64,000 nucleotides of DNA from Streptomyces spiroverticillatus (GCA_014650415.1 BMUX01000011.1:233322-297321); one strand, 5' to 3'; shown: positions 1 to 8,784, counted from the first letter of the stretch. The notes: a model not told the origin generated them from the letters alone. Program-made: numbers and translations.

Positions 1-191
1 TGGTCGCCTCGCTGCGGGCGTGGCTGTCGCGGCACGGGCAGTGGGATGCGGCGGCGGCGCAGCTGGGGGTGCACCGGCACACGTTGCGGTACCGGATGCG
101 GAGGGTGGAGGAGATCCTGGGCCGCTCGCTGGACGATCCGGATGTCCGGATGGAGCTGTGGCTTGCCCTGAAGGCGACGTCGACGTCGTAG
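1..191 (+). CDS. PucR-type transcriptional regulator, C-terminal end (partial)
   Basis: The last 62 residues of a protein whose start lies before the window; the reading frame begins at base 3 and stops at TAG 189-191. It shows the C-terminal helix-turn-helix typical of PucR/CdaR regulators: a Trp-containing helix, then AAQLGVHRHTLRYRMRRVEE and a closing segment ending LWLALKATSTS. The family usually regulates catabolic genes, and the aldehyde dehydrogenase that follows on the same strand is a plausible target. The ligand cannot be read from this fragment. Confidence 0.85.
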   Translation, partial: VASLRAWLSRHGQWDAAAAQLGVHRHTLRYRMRRVEEILGRSLDDPDVRMELWLALKATSTS

Positions 192-295
192 GTCGGGGGT
201 TCGCCGGGGGCGGGTCTACCGTGACCCGGTACCGGGGTGTTTTCGCCCCAGACCCGCCCCTTTCCCTAAAGCGCTTGCCGCGCGGCTTGTTCTCT

Positions 296-334
296 GGTTG
301 CTCGCGCAGTTCCCCGCGCCCCTGACGGGGCGCG
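296..334. repeat. 39-bp palindromic intergenic repeat, copy 1
   Basis: The 39-bp block starting GGTTGCTCGCGCAGTTCC and ending in a GCGCCCC/GGGGCGC hairpin recurs at 6612-6650 with a single C-to-T difference in the loop. It lies in the 280-bp gap before the aldehyde dehydrogenase, which otherwise holds no gene. It resembles the REP-like palindromes common between Streptomyces genes; the hairpin could also act as a weak terminator for the PucR gene. Confidence 0.75.
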
Positions 335-471
335 GACCGCCACCCCGCACCATTCCGGCACCCGGCCCACCCCCAACACTCCACCCCGGACAAACGACGC
401 CGTCCGTTTCCGCCCCTACCGTGGACCCGTAATCCCACCCCACCTCCACCTCGGAAGGGCCGGACCCCGAC

Positions 472-1917
472 ATGACTTCCACCCACGCCTTCTGGCTCGC
501 CGGCCGCCAGGCCACCGGTGACGACACCTTCGACGTCACCTCCCCCTGGGACGGCCGCACCGTCGGCACCGTGAGCATTCCGACCGACGCCCAGGTCGAG
601 GAGGCCGTCGCCGCCGCGTACGCCGTGCGCGAGTCCTTCTCCGCCACCCCGGCCCACGTCCGCGCCGCCGCCCTCGTGCACGTCGCCGACCGTCTCGTCG
701 AGCGCACCGAGGAGATCGCCCAGCTGATCTCCGGCGAGAACGGCAAGCCCATCAAGTGGGCCCGCGGCGAGGTCGGCCGCGCGGTGTCCGTGTTCCGGTT
801 CGCCGCCGAGGAGGCCCGGCGCTTCAACGGCGGCGAGGCCCAGCGCCTCGACACCGACGCCGGTGGTGTCGGCCGCCTCGCGCTGACCCGCCGCTTCAAC
901 CGGGGTGTCGTCCTCGGCATCGCCCCGTTCAACTTCCCGCTGAACCTGTGCGCACACAAGGTCGCCCCGGCCATCGCCGTCGGCGCGCCGATCATCCTCA
1001 AGCCCGCCCCGGCGACCCCGCTGTCGGGTCTGATCCTGGGCGAGCTGCTCGCCGAGACCGACCTGCCCGAGGGCTCCTGGTCGGTACTGCCGGTCGCGAA
1101 CGACAAGATGCCCGCCCTGGTCCAGGACGAGCGGCTGCCCGTCGTGTCCTTCACGGGCTCCGAGACCGTCGGTTACGCGATCCTCGACTCCGTCCCGCGC
1201 AAGCACTGCACCCTGGAGCTGGGCGGCAACGGCGCGGCCGTCGTCCTCGGCGACTTCTCCGACGAGAAGGACCTGGACTGGGCCGCGACCCGCATCGCGA
1301 CCTTCTCGAACTACCAGGGCGGCCAGTCCTGCATCTCCGTGCAGCGGGTCATCGCGGATGCGTCGGTGTACGACCGGCTCGTGCCGAAGATCGTCGCCGC
1401 CGTCGAGGCGCAGGTCACCGGTGACCCGTCCGACGCCGCCACCGACGTCGGCCCGCTGGTCAGCGAGGACGCCGCCAAGCGCGTCGAGTCCTGGGTCGAC
1501 GAGGCCGTCAAGGCCGGCGCCGAGCTGCTGACCGGCGGCAAGCGCGACGGTGCGAGCTACGCGCCGACCGTCCTCGCCGCCCTCCCCGCCGACACCACCC
1601 TCTCCTGCGAGGAGGTCTTCGGACCGGTCCTCTCCGTGCAGAAGGTCAACGGCGAGGCGGAGGCGTTCGAGGCCGTCAACTCCTCCAAGTACGGCCTCCA
1701 GGCGGGCCTGTTCACGCACGACATCCAGGCCGCCTTCCGGGGCCACCGCGCCCTGGAGGTCGGTGGCGTGATCGTCGGCGACGTCCCTTCCTACCGCGCC
1801 GACCAGATGCCGTACGGCGGCGTCAAGCAGTCCGGCATCGGCCGTGAGGGCGTCCGCTACGCCATGGACGACTACACGTACGAGCGCGTCATGGTCCTGA
1901 CGGGCATCGACCTGTAA
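472..1917 (+). CDS. Aldehyde dehydrogenase family protein
   Basis: A 481-residue NAD(P)-dependent aldehyde dehydrogenase, the normal length for the superfamily. Visible landmarks are the cofactor-binding region PFNFPLN with ILKPAPATP, SFTGSETVG, the general base Glu in LELGGNG (about residue 249), the catalytic Cys in GGQSCIS (residue 287) and EEVFGPV near the C-terminus. It oxidises an aldehyde to an acid in the cytoplasm. The substrate is not certain; succinate semialdehyde or another catabolic aldehyde fits the PucR neighbour. A GGAAGGG sequence lies about 13 bases before ATG 472. A 19-bp duplication copies the end of the gene just past its stop. Confidence 0.93.
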   Translation: MTSTHAFWLAGRQATGDDTFDVTSPWDGRTVGTVSIPTDAQVEEAVAAAYAVRESFSATPAHVRAAALVHVADRLVERTEEIAQLISGENGKPIKWARGEVGRAVSVFRFAAEEARRFNGGEAQRLDTDAGGVGRLALTRRFNRGVVLGIAPFNFPLNLCAHKVAPAIAVGAPIILKPAPATPLSGLILGELLAETDLPEGSWSVLPVANDKMPALVQDERLPVVSFTGSETVGYAILDSVPRKHCTLELGGNGAAVVLGDFSDEKDLDWAATRIATFSNYQGGQSCISVQRVIADASVYDRLVPKIVAAVEAQVTGDPSDAATDVGPLVSEDAAKRVESWVDEAVKAGAELLTGGKRDGASYAPTVLAALPADTTLSCEEVFGPVLSVQKVNGEAEAFEAVNSSKYGLQAGLFTHDIQAAFRGHRALEVGGVIVGDVPSYRADQMPYGGVKQSGIGREGVRYAMDDYTYERVMVLTGIDL

Positions 1918-1940
1918 AGAGCGGGCATCGACCTGTAAAG
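1901..1940 (+). repeat. 19-bp tandem duplication over the stop codon of the aldehyde dehydrogenase
   Basis: CGGGCATCGACCTGTAAAG at 1901-1919 is repeated exactly at 1922-1940, 21 bases apart. The first copy holds the last codons and TAA stop; the second copy is noncoding. This looks like a recent slippage or small duplication. Confidence 0.85.
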
Positions 1941-1962
1941 CAGCACCCCGAGGGGAGGCCAG

Positions 1963-1968
1963 TAGGCT
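1963..1968 (+). promoter_or_regulatory. Putative -10 box of the ROK regulator
   Basis: TAGGCT lies 10 bases before ATG 1979, with no Shine-Dalgarno sequence between. Transcription would begin at or a few bases before the ATG, giving a leaderless or nearly leaderless mRNA. No convincing -35 box is seen. Confidence 0.45.
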
Positions 1969-1978
1969 CGTCAGCACC

Positions 1979-3253
1979 ATGACGAGCAGCTCACCGGCCT
2001 CCCCTCCGGCATTCCCGGAGCCCTCCGCGCCGCCCCGCCCCCTCGGCCCCAAGGCCGACAAGGACACCGTCCGGCGGCACAACCTCAGCCTCGTGCTGCG
2101 TGCCGTGCACGACGAGGGCGAGATCACCCGGGCCCAGGTCGCCGCCCGCGTCGGCCTCACCCGGGCGGCGGTGTCCTCGCTGGTGGAGCAGTTGCTGGAG
2201 GGCGGGTTCCTGGCCGAGTCGGGAAAGACCTTCAGCGGGCAGGCCGGGCGGCCCGGCACCGTACTGAAGGTCGCCCGCACCGGTGTCGCCGGGCTCGGCA
2301 TCGAGATCAACATCGATTACGTCACCGTGTGCGTCGTCGATCTCGGGGGGACCGACCGGGTCCGGCTCACCGAGCATCTCGACAACCGAGACGTCCCGCC
2401 CGCCGACGTCCTGCACCGCGCCGCCCGCATCGCCGTACGCGCCACGGAGTCCGCCGCCGAGCAGCAACTCCGCCTTGTCGGCGTGCAGTTGGCGCTCCCC
2501 GGGCTCGTCTCCGGCGGCACCGTCCGGCAGGCCCCCAACCTCGGCTGGAACCGTGTCGCCGTCGAAGGGCTCCTCGCCCAGGCCCTCGCCGCCCTCCTGC
2601 CCGGCCGCCGCGCCCTGCCCGTCGGCGCCGACAACGAGGCCAACCTCGCCGCCCTCGCCGAACTCTGGTGCGGCGGCCCCGGTGCCCCCCGCTCCTTCCT
2701 CTACCTCAGCGGCGAGGTCGGGGTGGGTGGTGCGCTCGTCGTGGAGGGCCAACTCCTGCGCGGTGCGCACGGGTTCGCGGGGGAGATCGGGCACGTCGTG
2801 GCCCGCGCCGACGGTCCGCCCTGCCGGTGCGGGGCGCACGGCTGCCTGGAGCAGTACGCGGGCCAGCTCGCCCTCCTCCGCAACGCCGGGATCGACGAGA
2901 ACGCCGGAGTGTCCGGCGTCGCCCTGCTGGAGCGCCGGGCCGCCGCCGGTGCCCCGGACGCCCTCGCCGCCCTGCACACGGCGGGCGAGCACCTGGGCAT
3001 CGTTCTGTCCGGCGTGGTCAACATGCTCGACCCCGAGGCCGTCGTCCTGGGCGGCATCTACCGGGGGCTCGCGCCCTGGCTCGCCCCCGTCGTCGAGGAC
3101 GAGCTCGCGGCCCGGGTCGTCTCCGACCTGTGGGCGGTCGGCTCCGGCCGGCTGCGGGCCTCCTCCCTCGCGGGCGACGCCGCGCGGGGGGCCGCCTCCC
3201 TGGTCGTACGGGAAGTGCTGGCCGATCCCGTGGCGTACGCGGAAGCCAGGTAG
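1979..3253 (+). CDS. xylR: ROK-family transcriptional repressor, probably of xylose genes
   Basis: A 424-residue ROK (repressor, ORF, kinase) protein. Residues about 30-95 form a winged helix-turn-helix (ITRAQVAARVGLTRAAVSSL), followed by a sugar-kinase-like fold with LGIEINIDYVTV, DNEANLAALAEL and the ROK zinc-binding cluster GPPCRCGAHGCLEQYAG. Such proteins bind DNA until a sugar releases them. It converges on xylA and lies beside xylB, so it is most likely the xylose repressor; that assignment rests on context. A strong hairpin terminator follows. Confidence 0.85.
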   Translation: MTSSSPASPPAFPEPSAPPRPLGPKADKDTVRRHNLSLVLRAVHDEGEITRAQVAARVGLTRAAVSSLVEQLLEGGFLAESGKTFSGQAGRPGTVLKVARTGVAGLGIEINIDYVTVCVVDLGGTDRVRLTEHLDNRDVPPADVLHRAARIAVRATESAAEQQLRLVGVQLALPGLVSGGTVRQAPNLGWNRVAVEGLLAQALAALLPGRRALPVGADNEANLAALAELWCGGPGAPRSFLYLSGEVGVGGALVVEGQLLRGAHGFAGEIGHVVARADGPPCRCGAHGCLEQYAGQLALLRNAGIDENAGVSGVALLERRAAAGAPDALAALHTAGEHLGIVLSGVVNMLDPEAVVLGGIYRGLAPWLAPVVEDELAARVVSDLWAVGSGRLRASSLAGDAARGAASLVVREVLADPVAYAEAR

Positions 3254-3262
3254 ACGCCGGAA

Positions 3263-3296
3263 GCGGGCCCGGGGCGCACCTGCGCCCGGGGCCCGC
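3263..3296 (+). terminator. Hairpin terminator after the ROK gene
   Basis: A 16-bp stem with one mismatch (GCGGGCCC... against ...GGGCCCGC) closed by a two-base loop, 10 bases after the ROK stop codon. Confidence 0.8.
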
Positions 3297-3312
3297 CCGC
3301 AAACGTAACTCT

Positions 3313-3483
3313 CAGGCCTTGACCAGCAGCTTCTCCGTGGAGACCGGCTCGGCGGACTCGTACTCCGCGAGCATCCGCACCCACCCACCGGGCCCCACGG
3401 GCGAGAACCCTCACCCGCCCCCGGAAGGGTTCACCGCCGACGCGGAGGGAGACGGGCCCTCGCGCCGGCGGAAGTTCATCCAA
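3313..3483 (-). pseudogene. Possible gene remnant between the ROK gene and xylA
   Basis: On the minus strand a short frame ends at TGA 3315-3313 with the protein-like segment WVRMLAEYESAEPVSTEKLL, preceded by an in-frame stop around 3412. Another frame from about 3483 starts LDELPPARGPVSLRVGGEPF and runs out of register. Together they look like the two ends of a decayed small gene joined by a frameshift. I do not recognise the family; the position suggests a former carbohydrate-related gene. Chance coding in GC-rich DNA remains possible. Confidence 0.3.
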
Positions 3484-3499
3484 AGCCGAGTACGAAACT

Positions 3500-4669
3500 T
3501 CACCGCACCGCGAGCAAGTGCTCCATCGCCAACTGATCCAACCGCTCGAACGCCATCGACCTCTCCGCCGCAGCCGTCACGTCAAAGTCCTCGAACGCAC
3601 TCCGGTCGGCCAGCAGACCGGCCAGCCCATCCTCCGCCGTCGCCCGCGCCAGCTCATCCAGCCGCGAGTCCCGCAACGCCTGCACCACCGCCGGATCCGC
3701 CCGGAACGCCGCCGCCCTCTCCTTGAGGATCAGGTAGTTCCGCATGCAGCCCGCCGCCGACTCCCACACCCCGTCGAACCCGTCCGTCCGCACCGGCTTG
3801 AAGTCGAAGTGCCTCGGCCCCTCGTACCCGGCCGTCTCCAGCAGGTCCACCAGCCAGAACGCCTGCCGCAGATCACCGGCCCCGAAGCGGAAGTCCTGGT
3901 CGTACTTGATTCCCGTCTGACCGTTCAGATCAATGTGGAAGAGCTTCCCCGCCCACAGCGCCTGCGCGATACCGTGCGGGAAGTTGAGTCCGGCCATCTG
4001 CTCGTGGCCGGTCTCGGGGTTCACCCCGACCAGCTCCGGCCGCTCCAGCCGCTCGATGAACGCCAGCGCGTGCCCGATCGTCGGCAGCAGGATGTCGCCG
4101 CGCGGCTCGTTCGGCTTGGGCTCGATGGCGAAGCGCAGGTCGTAACCCTTCTCGACCACGTACTCGCCGAGCAGGTCGAAGGCCTCCTTCATCCGGTCCA
4201 GCGCAACCCGTACGTCCTTCGCGGCACCGGACTCCGCGCCCTCCCGGCCGCCCCACGCCACATACGTGGTCGCGCCCAGCTCCACCGCCAGATCGATGTT
4301 GCGGATCGTCTTGCGCAGCGCGTACCGCCGTACGTCGCGGTCGTTGGCCGTGAACCCGCCGTCCTTGAACACCGGATGCGTGAACAGGTTCGTCGTCGCC
4401 ATCGGCACCTTCATGCCGGTCTCGTCCAGCGCGGCACGGAAGCGCTTGACGATCGCGTCGCGCTCGGCGTCGGCCGAGCCGAAGGGGATCAGGTCGTCGT
4501 CGTGGAAGGTCACGCCGTACGCCCCGAGATCGGCGAGCCGGCGCACTGACTCCACCGGGTCGAGGGCCGGGCGGGTGGCGTCCCCGAACGGGTCGCGGCC
4601 CTGCCAGCCGACGGTCCACAGACCGAAGGTGAACTTGTCCTCGGGGGTGGGGGAGTAGCGATCCGTCAT
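3500..4669 (-). CDS. xylA: Xylose isomerase
   Basis: A 389-residue class I xylose (glucose) isomerase, the length usual for Streptomyces enzymes. It interconverts D-xylose and D-xylulose using two divalent metals. Visible are the catalytic VTFHDDD (His and Asp near residues 54-57), WGGREG, the metal ligands EPKPNEPRG, NPETGHEQ and HIDLNGQ, and FDFKPVRTD. ATG 4669 (MTDRYSPTPEDKF) is chosen rather than an upstream start because it matches family N-termini and follows an AAAGGTG site. It is divergent from xylB and faces the ROK repressor, which probably controls it through the palindrome at 4716-4740. Confidence 0.97.
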   Translation of the reverse strand: MTDRYSPTPEDKFTFGLWTVGWQGRDPFGDATRPALDPVESVRRLADLGAYGVTFHDDDLIPFGSADAERDAIVKRFRAALDETGMKVPMATTNLFTHPVFKDGGFTANDRDVRRYALRKTIRNIDLAVELGATTYVAWGGREGAESGAAKDVRVALDRMKEAFDLLGEYVVEKGYDLRFAIEPKPNEPRGDILLPTIGHALAFIERLERPELVGVNPETGHEQMAGLNFPHGIAQALWAGKLFHIDLNGQTGIKYDQDFRFGAGDLRQAFWLVDLLETAGYEGPRHFDFKPVRTDGFDGVWESAAGCMRNYLILKERAAAFRADPAVVQALRDSRLDELARATAEDGLAGLLADRSAFEDFDVTAAAERSMAFERLDQLAMEHLLAVR

Positions 4670-4715
4670 GGTCGGCACCTTTGTCCTCGCGGGTACTCGC
4701 ATTGCGTGTCAGCGG

Positions 4716-4740
4716 TATTTGTTTGCCGACATGGCAAATA
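4716..4740. promoter_or_regulatory. Candidate repressor operator in the xylA-xylB control region
   Basis: Two overlapping palindromes occur in an unusually A+T-rich patch: TTTGCC-gacat-GGCAAA at 4722-4738, and outer arms TATTTG (4716-4721) and CAAATA (4735-4740). The site sits 47-71 bases upstream of xylA and within the shared divergent region, as expected for the ROK repressor. Binding is inferred, not shown. Confidence 0.6.
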
Positions 4741-4884
4741 CTGCACGAGACGCTCCGGGCTGACTAGACCCCGGATGAACTCCCTTGAATCTGAGGGCTT
4801 AGGTCCCGGGCGGGGCGGGTGGCGGCTGCTGTGTCGGGAGCTACGGAATGCTCCACACGCGCATTTGTTCTGTGTACGATCAAA

Positions 4885-4975
4885 ACCCTCCACCCGTCTA
4901 ACCCTCCACCCGCGTCGACCCTCCACCCGCGTCGACCCCTGCACCCGCGTCGACCCCTCCGCCCCCGCCGAACCC
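4885..4975. repeat. 17-18-bp tandem repeats upstream of xylB
   Basis: About five imperfect units of the type ACCCTCCACCCGCGTCG lie between the possible promoter and the xylB start. The middle copies are nearly identical; the outer ones have diverged. They would fall in the xylB leader or promoter. No function is known to me. Confidence 0.7.
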
Positions 4976-4995
4976 CGAAGAGAGCGAACCGTCCG

Positions 4996-6477
4996 ATGAC
5001 CCCCAGCCCCCGTACCCCCGTCGTCATCGGCGTGGACAGCTCCACCCAGTCCACCAAGGCCGCCGTCGTCGACCCCGCCACCGGCCGCATCCTCGGCCTC
5101 GGCCGCGCCCCGCACACCGTCACCGGCACGGACGGCGCCCGCGAGAGCGACCCCGAGCAGTGGTGGCAGGCCCTCGCCGACGCGGTGGGGGAGGGGCTCG
5201 CGGCGGCAGGGGTGCGGGCGGACGACGTCACCGGCATCGCCGTCGCGGGCCAGCAGCACGGCCTCGTCGCCCTCGACGCGGCCGGCCGCCCGCTGCGCCC
5301 CGCCGCCCTGTGGAACGACACCCGCTCCGCTCCGCAGGCCGCCGCCCTCGCCGCGAAGCAGGGCGGCGGCTGGTGGCTGGAGCGCACCGGATCACTCCCG
5401 GTCGCCTCGATCACCGCCACCACCTGGCAGTGGCTGCGCGAGACCGACCCGCGCACCGCCGACGCGGCCGCCGCCCTGCGCCTCCCGCACGACTGCCTCA
5501 CCGAGCGCCTCGCGGGCGTGGCCGCCACGGACCCCGGCGACGCGTCGGGCACCGGCTGGTACTCCACGGCCACCGGTGGGTACGACCCGGAGATCCTCGA
5601 ACTCCTCGGCATCCGGCCGGAGTTGCTCCCCGCGGTCGCCCCCACCGGCGGCACCCGCATCGGCGGCCTCACCGCCGCCGCAGCCGCCCATCTGGACCTG
5701 CCCGCCGGAATCCCGGTGGCCGCCGGAACCGGCGACAACATGGCGGCGGCCGTCGGCCTCGGGCTCGGCGGCGCGGGCCTGCTCGACCACCCGGTCGTCT
5801 CCCTCGGCACCTCCGGCACGGTCTTCGCCGCCACCCGGGCCCGCCCCACCAGCCCCGGCATCAACGGCTTCGCCGCGACCGACGGCACCTACCTCCCCCT
5901 CGGCTGCACCCTCAACTGCACCCTCGCCGTGGACAAGATCGCCGAACTCCTGCGCCTGGACCGCGAGGACGCCGCCCCCGGCGGCCGCGCCGTCCTCCTC
6001 CCGTACCTCGACGGCGAACGCACCCCGGACCTGCCGACCGCCTCCGGCCTCCTCGCGGGCCTGCGGCACGCGACGACTCCGCAGCAGATCCTCGGTGCGG
6101 CGTACGAGGGCGCCGCCTTCACGGTGCTGCGCGCCCTCGACGAACTCCTCGCCGCGTGCGGCGCCGACCCGTACGCCCCGGGCGTCGCGGACCGTCCCCT
6201 GCGCCTGATCGGCGGCGGGGCGAAGGGCCGCACCTGGGTCGACACGGTCCGCCGCCTGTCCGGGCGTCCCGTACTCCTTCCCGCCGCAACGGAGTTGGTC
6301 GCCCTCGGCGCGGCGGCGCTCGCCCACGGCGCGGCGACGGACACGGACCCGGTCGCGGCAGCCGCCTCCTGGAACGCGGGCGCGGTACGGGAACTCCCTC
6401 CCGCGGAGCGCGACCTGGAGGCCTGGGCCCGCATCGAGGACGTCCTCCAGCAGGCCTCCTCGAACTGGCTCGCCTGA
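4996..6477 (+). CDS. xylB: Xylulokinase
   Basis: A 493-residue FGGY-family carbohydrate kinase that phosphorylates D-xylulose to xylulose 5-phosphate for the pentose phosphate pathway. The N-terminal phosphate-binding GVDSSTQSTKAAV, the substrate segment AGQQHGLV, the catalytic Asp in GTGDNMAAAVG and the second-domain SLGTSGTVF and LIGGGAKGRTW motifs are present. ATG 4996 (MTPSPRTPVVIGVD) is chosen since upstream codons translate the tandem repeat. It is divergent from xylA and presumably co-regulated with it by the ROK repressor. Confidence 0.95.
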   Translation: MTPSPRTPVVIGVDSSTQSTKAAVVDPATGRILGLGRAPHTVTGTDGARESDPEQWWQALADAVGEGLAAAGVRADDVTGIAVAGQQHGLVALDAAGRPLRPAALWNDTRSAPQAAALAAKQGGGWWLERTGSLPVASITATTWQWLRETDPRTADAAAALRLPHDCLTERLAGVAATDPGDASGTGWYSTATGGYDPEILELLGIRPELLPAVAPTGGTRIGGLTAAAAAHLDLPAGIPVAAGTGDNMAAAVGLGLGGAGLLDHPVVSLGTSGTVFAATRARPTSPGINGFAATDGTYLPLGCTLNCTLAVDKIAELLRLDREDAAPGGRAVLLPYLDGERTPDLPTASGLLAGLRHATTPQQILGAAYEGAAFTVLRALDELLAACGADPYAPGVADRPLRLIGGGAKGRTWVDTVRRLSGRPVLLPAATELVALGAAALAHGAATDTDPVAAAASWNAGAVRELPPAERDLEAWARIEDVLQQASSNWLA

Positions 6478-6482
6478 CCCAG

Positions 6483-6521
6483 CCCCCTTGGGCGGTGGCC
6501 CCCCCGGGGGCGGGCACGGGA
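6483..6521. repeat. Short copy of the G+C-rich intergenic palindrome
   Basis: CCCCCTTGGGCGG followed by CCCCCCCGGGGGCGGG resembles the first half of the 78-bp element found at 16431-16508 and 63648-63725. It lies just after xylB and may also end xylB transcription. The rest of the 348-bp gap to the next gene holds the 39-bp repeat and no gene that I can support. Confidence 0.55.
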
Positions 6522-6611
6522 AGCGTCGGCCCGCCGGGCCAAAGGGTCCCCAGCCCCGCCCCTTCACCTAGACCCGCGGGGCAATTGCACGGCTCCGTGC
6601 AGGTGCGTCGT

Positions 6612-6650
6612 GGTTGCTCGCGCAGTTCCCCGCGCCCCTGATGGGGCGCG
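6612..6650. repeat. 39-bp palindromic intergenic repeat, copy 2
   Basis: Identical to 296-334 except for one base in the hairpin loop (CCCCTGATGGGG against CCCCTGACGGGG). Confidence 0.75.
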
Positions 6651-6825
6651 ACCGAGCCGCCCGGCACCGGCACGTTCCGCCCCCGCCCCCGCCCGAGCCC
6701 TGGTGGCAATGGGCGCAATGAGGTAGATACGAGTGGGTAGAACCGGTCGGTAGCCGTACGCGGCAGCTCGCGGCGATACGGCACCCGCCGGGTCCTTGAT
6801 CCCGACGCGCGGCGAGGTGAGCCTC

Positions 6826-8784
6826 ATGTCCGCACCACACGCAAACCGGCCCCCCAAAGTCACCGGCCCCAAAGTTTCAGAACGCGAGGCCCGGCAGGTC
6901 GCCGAGGCCGCCCGCGAGCAGGACTGGCGCAAACCCAGCTTCGCCAAGGAGCTCTTCCTCGGCCGCTTCCGCCTGGACCTCATCCACCCGCACCCCATGC
7001 CCCCGCCCGAGGATGCCGCCCGCGGCGAGGAGTTCCTCGCCAAGCTGAAGGTCTTCTGCGAGACCGGGATCGACAGCGCCCGCATCGAGCGCGAGGCCCG
7101 CATCCCCGACGAGACGATCAACGGGCTGAAGGAGCTCGGCGCGCTCGGCATGAAGATCGACCGGAAGTACGGGGGCCTGGGGCTGACCCAGGTCTACTAC
7201 AACAAGGCGCTCGCGCTGGTCGGTTCGGCCAACCCCGCCCTCGGCGCCCTCCTCTCCGCGCACCAGTCCATCGGCGTACCGCAGCCGCTGAAGCTGTTCG
7301 GCACCCAGGAGCAGAAGGACGCCTTCCTGCCGCGCCTGGCCCGTACCGACATCTCCGCCTTCCTGCTCACCGAGCCCGACGTCGGCTCCGACCCCGCCCG
7401 CCTCGCCACCACCGCCGTGCCGGAAGGGGACTCCTACGTCCTCGACGGCGTGAAGCTCTGGACCACCAACGGCGTTGTCGCCGACCTCCTCGTCGTCATG
7501 GCCCGCGTGCCGAAGACGGAGACCACCAAGGGCGGCATCACCGCCTTCGTCGTCGAGGCCGACTCACCCGGCGTCACCGTCGAGCACCGCAACGCCTTCA
7601 TGGGCCTGCGCGGCCTGGAGAACGGCGTCACCCGCTTCCACCAGGTCCGCGTCCCGGCCGCCAACCGGATCGGGCCGGAGGGGGCCGGGCTGAAGATCGC
7701 CCTCACCACCCTCAACACCGGACGGCTCTCCCTGCCCGCCATGTGCGTCGGCGCCGGCAAATGGTGCCTGAAGATCGCCCGCGAGTGGTCCGCGGTGCGT
7801 GAGCAGTGGGGCAAGCCCGTCGCCCACCACGAGGCCGTCGGCGGCAAGATCTCCTTCATCGCCGCCACCACCTTCGCCCTCGAAGCCGTACTCGACCTGT
7901 CCTCGCAGATGGCGGACGAGGACCGCAACGACATCCGGATCGAGGCCGCGCTCGCGAAGCTGTACGGGTCGGAGATGGCCTGGCTCATGGCCGACGAGCT
8001 GGTCCAGATCCGGGGCGGACGCGGCTTCGAGACCGCCGATTCGCTCGCCGCGCGCGGCGAGCGGGCCGTCCCCGCCGAACAGGTCCTGCGGGACCTGCGG
8101 ATCAACCGCATCTTCGAGGGGTCGACGGAGATCATGCATCTGCTGATCGCCCGCGAGGCCGTCGACGCCCACCTCAAGGTCGCGGGGGATCTCATCGACC
8201 CCGACAAGACCCTCTCCGACAAGGCGCGGGCGGGCGCGCAGGCGACCGGCTTCTACGCCCGCTGGCTGCCCAAGCTCGTCGCCGGACCCGGTCAACTCCC
8301 GCGCAGCTTCAGCGAGTTCCACCCGGACGGCCACCCCGACCTCTCCGGCCACCTCCGCTACGTCGAGCGCACCGCCCGCAAGCTCGCCCGCTCCACCTTC
8401 TACGCCATGTCCCGCTGGCAGGGCCGCATGGAGACCAAGCAGGGCTTCCTCGGACGGATCGTCGACATCGGGGCCGAGCTGTTCGCGATGAGCGCCGCCT
8501 GCGTACGCGCCGAACTCCTGCGCACCACCGAGGACTACGGCCGCGAGGCCTACCAACTCGCCGACATCTTCTGCCGCCAGTCCCGCATCCGGACCGAAGA
8601 ACTCCTCGACCGCCTCTGGACCAACACCGACGACCTCGACCGCAAGGTCGTCCAAGGCGTCCTCTCCGGCACCTACACCTGGCTGGAACAGGGCATCGTC
8701 GACCCCAGCGGCGACGGCCCCTGGATCGCCGACGCCACCCCCGGCCCCGCCAAGGAGGACAACGTCCACCGCCCCATCCGCTGA
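6826..8784 (+). CDS. Acyl-CoA dehydrogenase family protein
   Basis: A 652-residue FAD-dependent acyl-CoA dehydrogenase that would introduce an alpha-beta double bond in an acyl-CoA. The core is normal: FLLTEPDVGSDPA, LWTTNGVVADLLVV, the RGGRGFETAD segment and FEGSTEIM before the C-terminal helices. It is longer than the usual 380-400-residue enzymes; about 90 extra residues precede the core and about 170 helical residues follow it, as in the larger FadE-type members. ATG 6826 is chosen because GAGGTGAG lies just upstream and an earlier ATG has no such site. The substrate chain cannot be told. Confidence 0.92.
   Translation: MSAPHANRPPKVTGPKVSEREARQVAEAAREQDWRKPSFAKELFLGRFRLDLIHPHPMPPPEDAARGEEFLAKLKVFCETGIDSARIEREARIPDETINGLKELGALGMKIDRKYGGLGLTQVYYNKALALVGSANPALGALLSAHQSIGVPQPLKLFGTQEQKDAFLPRLARTDISAFLLTEPDVGSDPARLATTAVPEGDSYVLDGVKLWTTNGVVADLLVVMARVPKTETTKGGITAFVVEADSPGVTVEHRNAFMGLRGLENGVTRFHQVRVPAANRIGPEGAGLKIALTTLNTGRLSLPAMCVGAGKWCLKIAREWSAVREQWGKPVAHHEAVGGKISFIAATTFALEAVLDLSSQMADEDRNDIRIEAALAKLYGSEMAWLMADELVQIRGGRGFETADSLAARGERAVPAEQVLRDLRINRIFEGSTEIMHLLIAREAVDAHLKVAGDLIDPDKTLSDKARAGAQATGFYARWLPKLVAGPGQLPRSFSEFHPDGHPDLSGHLRYVERTARKLARSTFYAMSRWQGRMETKQGFLGRIVDIGAELFAMSAACVRAELLRTTEDYGREAYQLADIFCRQSRIRTEELLDRLWTNTDDLDRKVVQGVLSGTYTWLEQGIVDPSGDGPWIADATPGPAKEDNVHRPIR

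Noticed and set aside
20..325. Short + strand frame overlapping the PucR end
   Set aside because: Runs through the 39-bp repeat, and the PucR helix-turn-helix is in another frame.
4670..4702. Longer xylA from an upstream ATG
   Set aside because: It would add 11 residues absent from other xylose isomerases and cover the ribosome site of ATG 4669.
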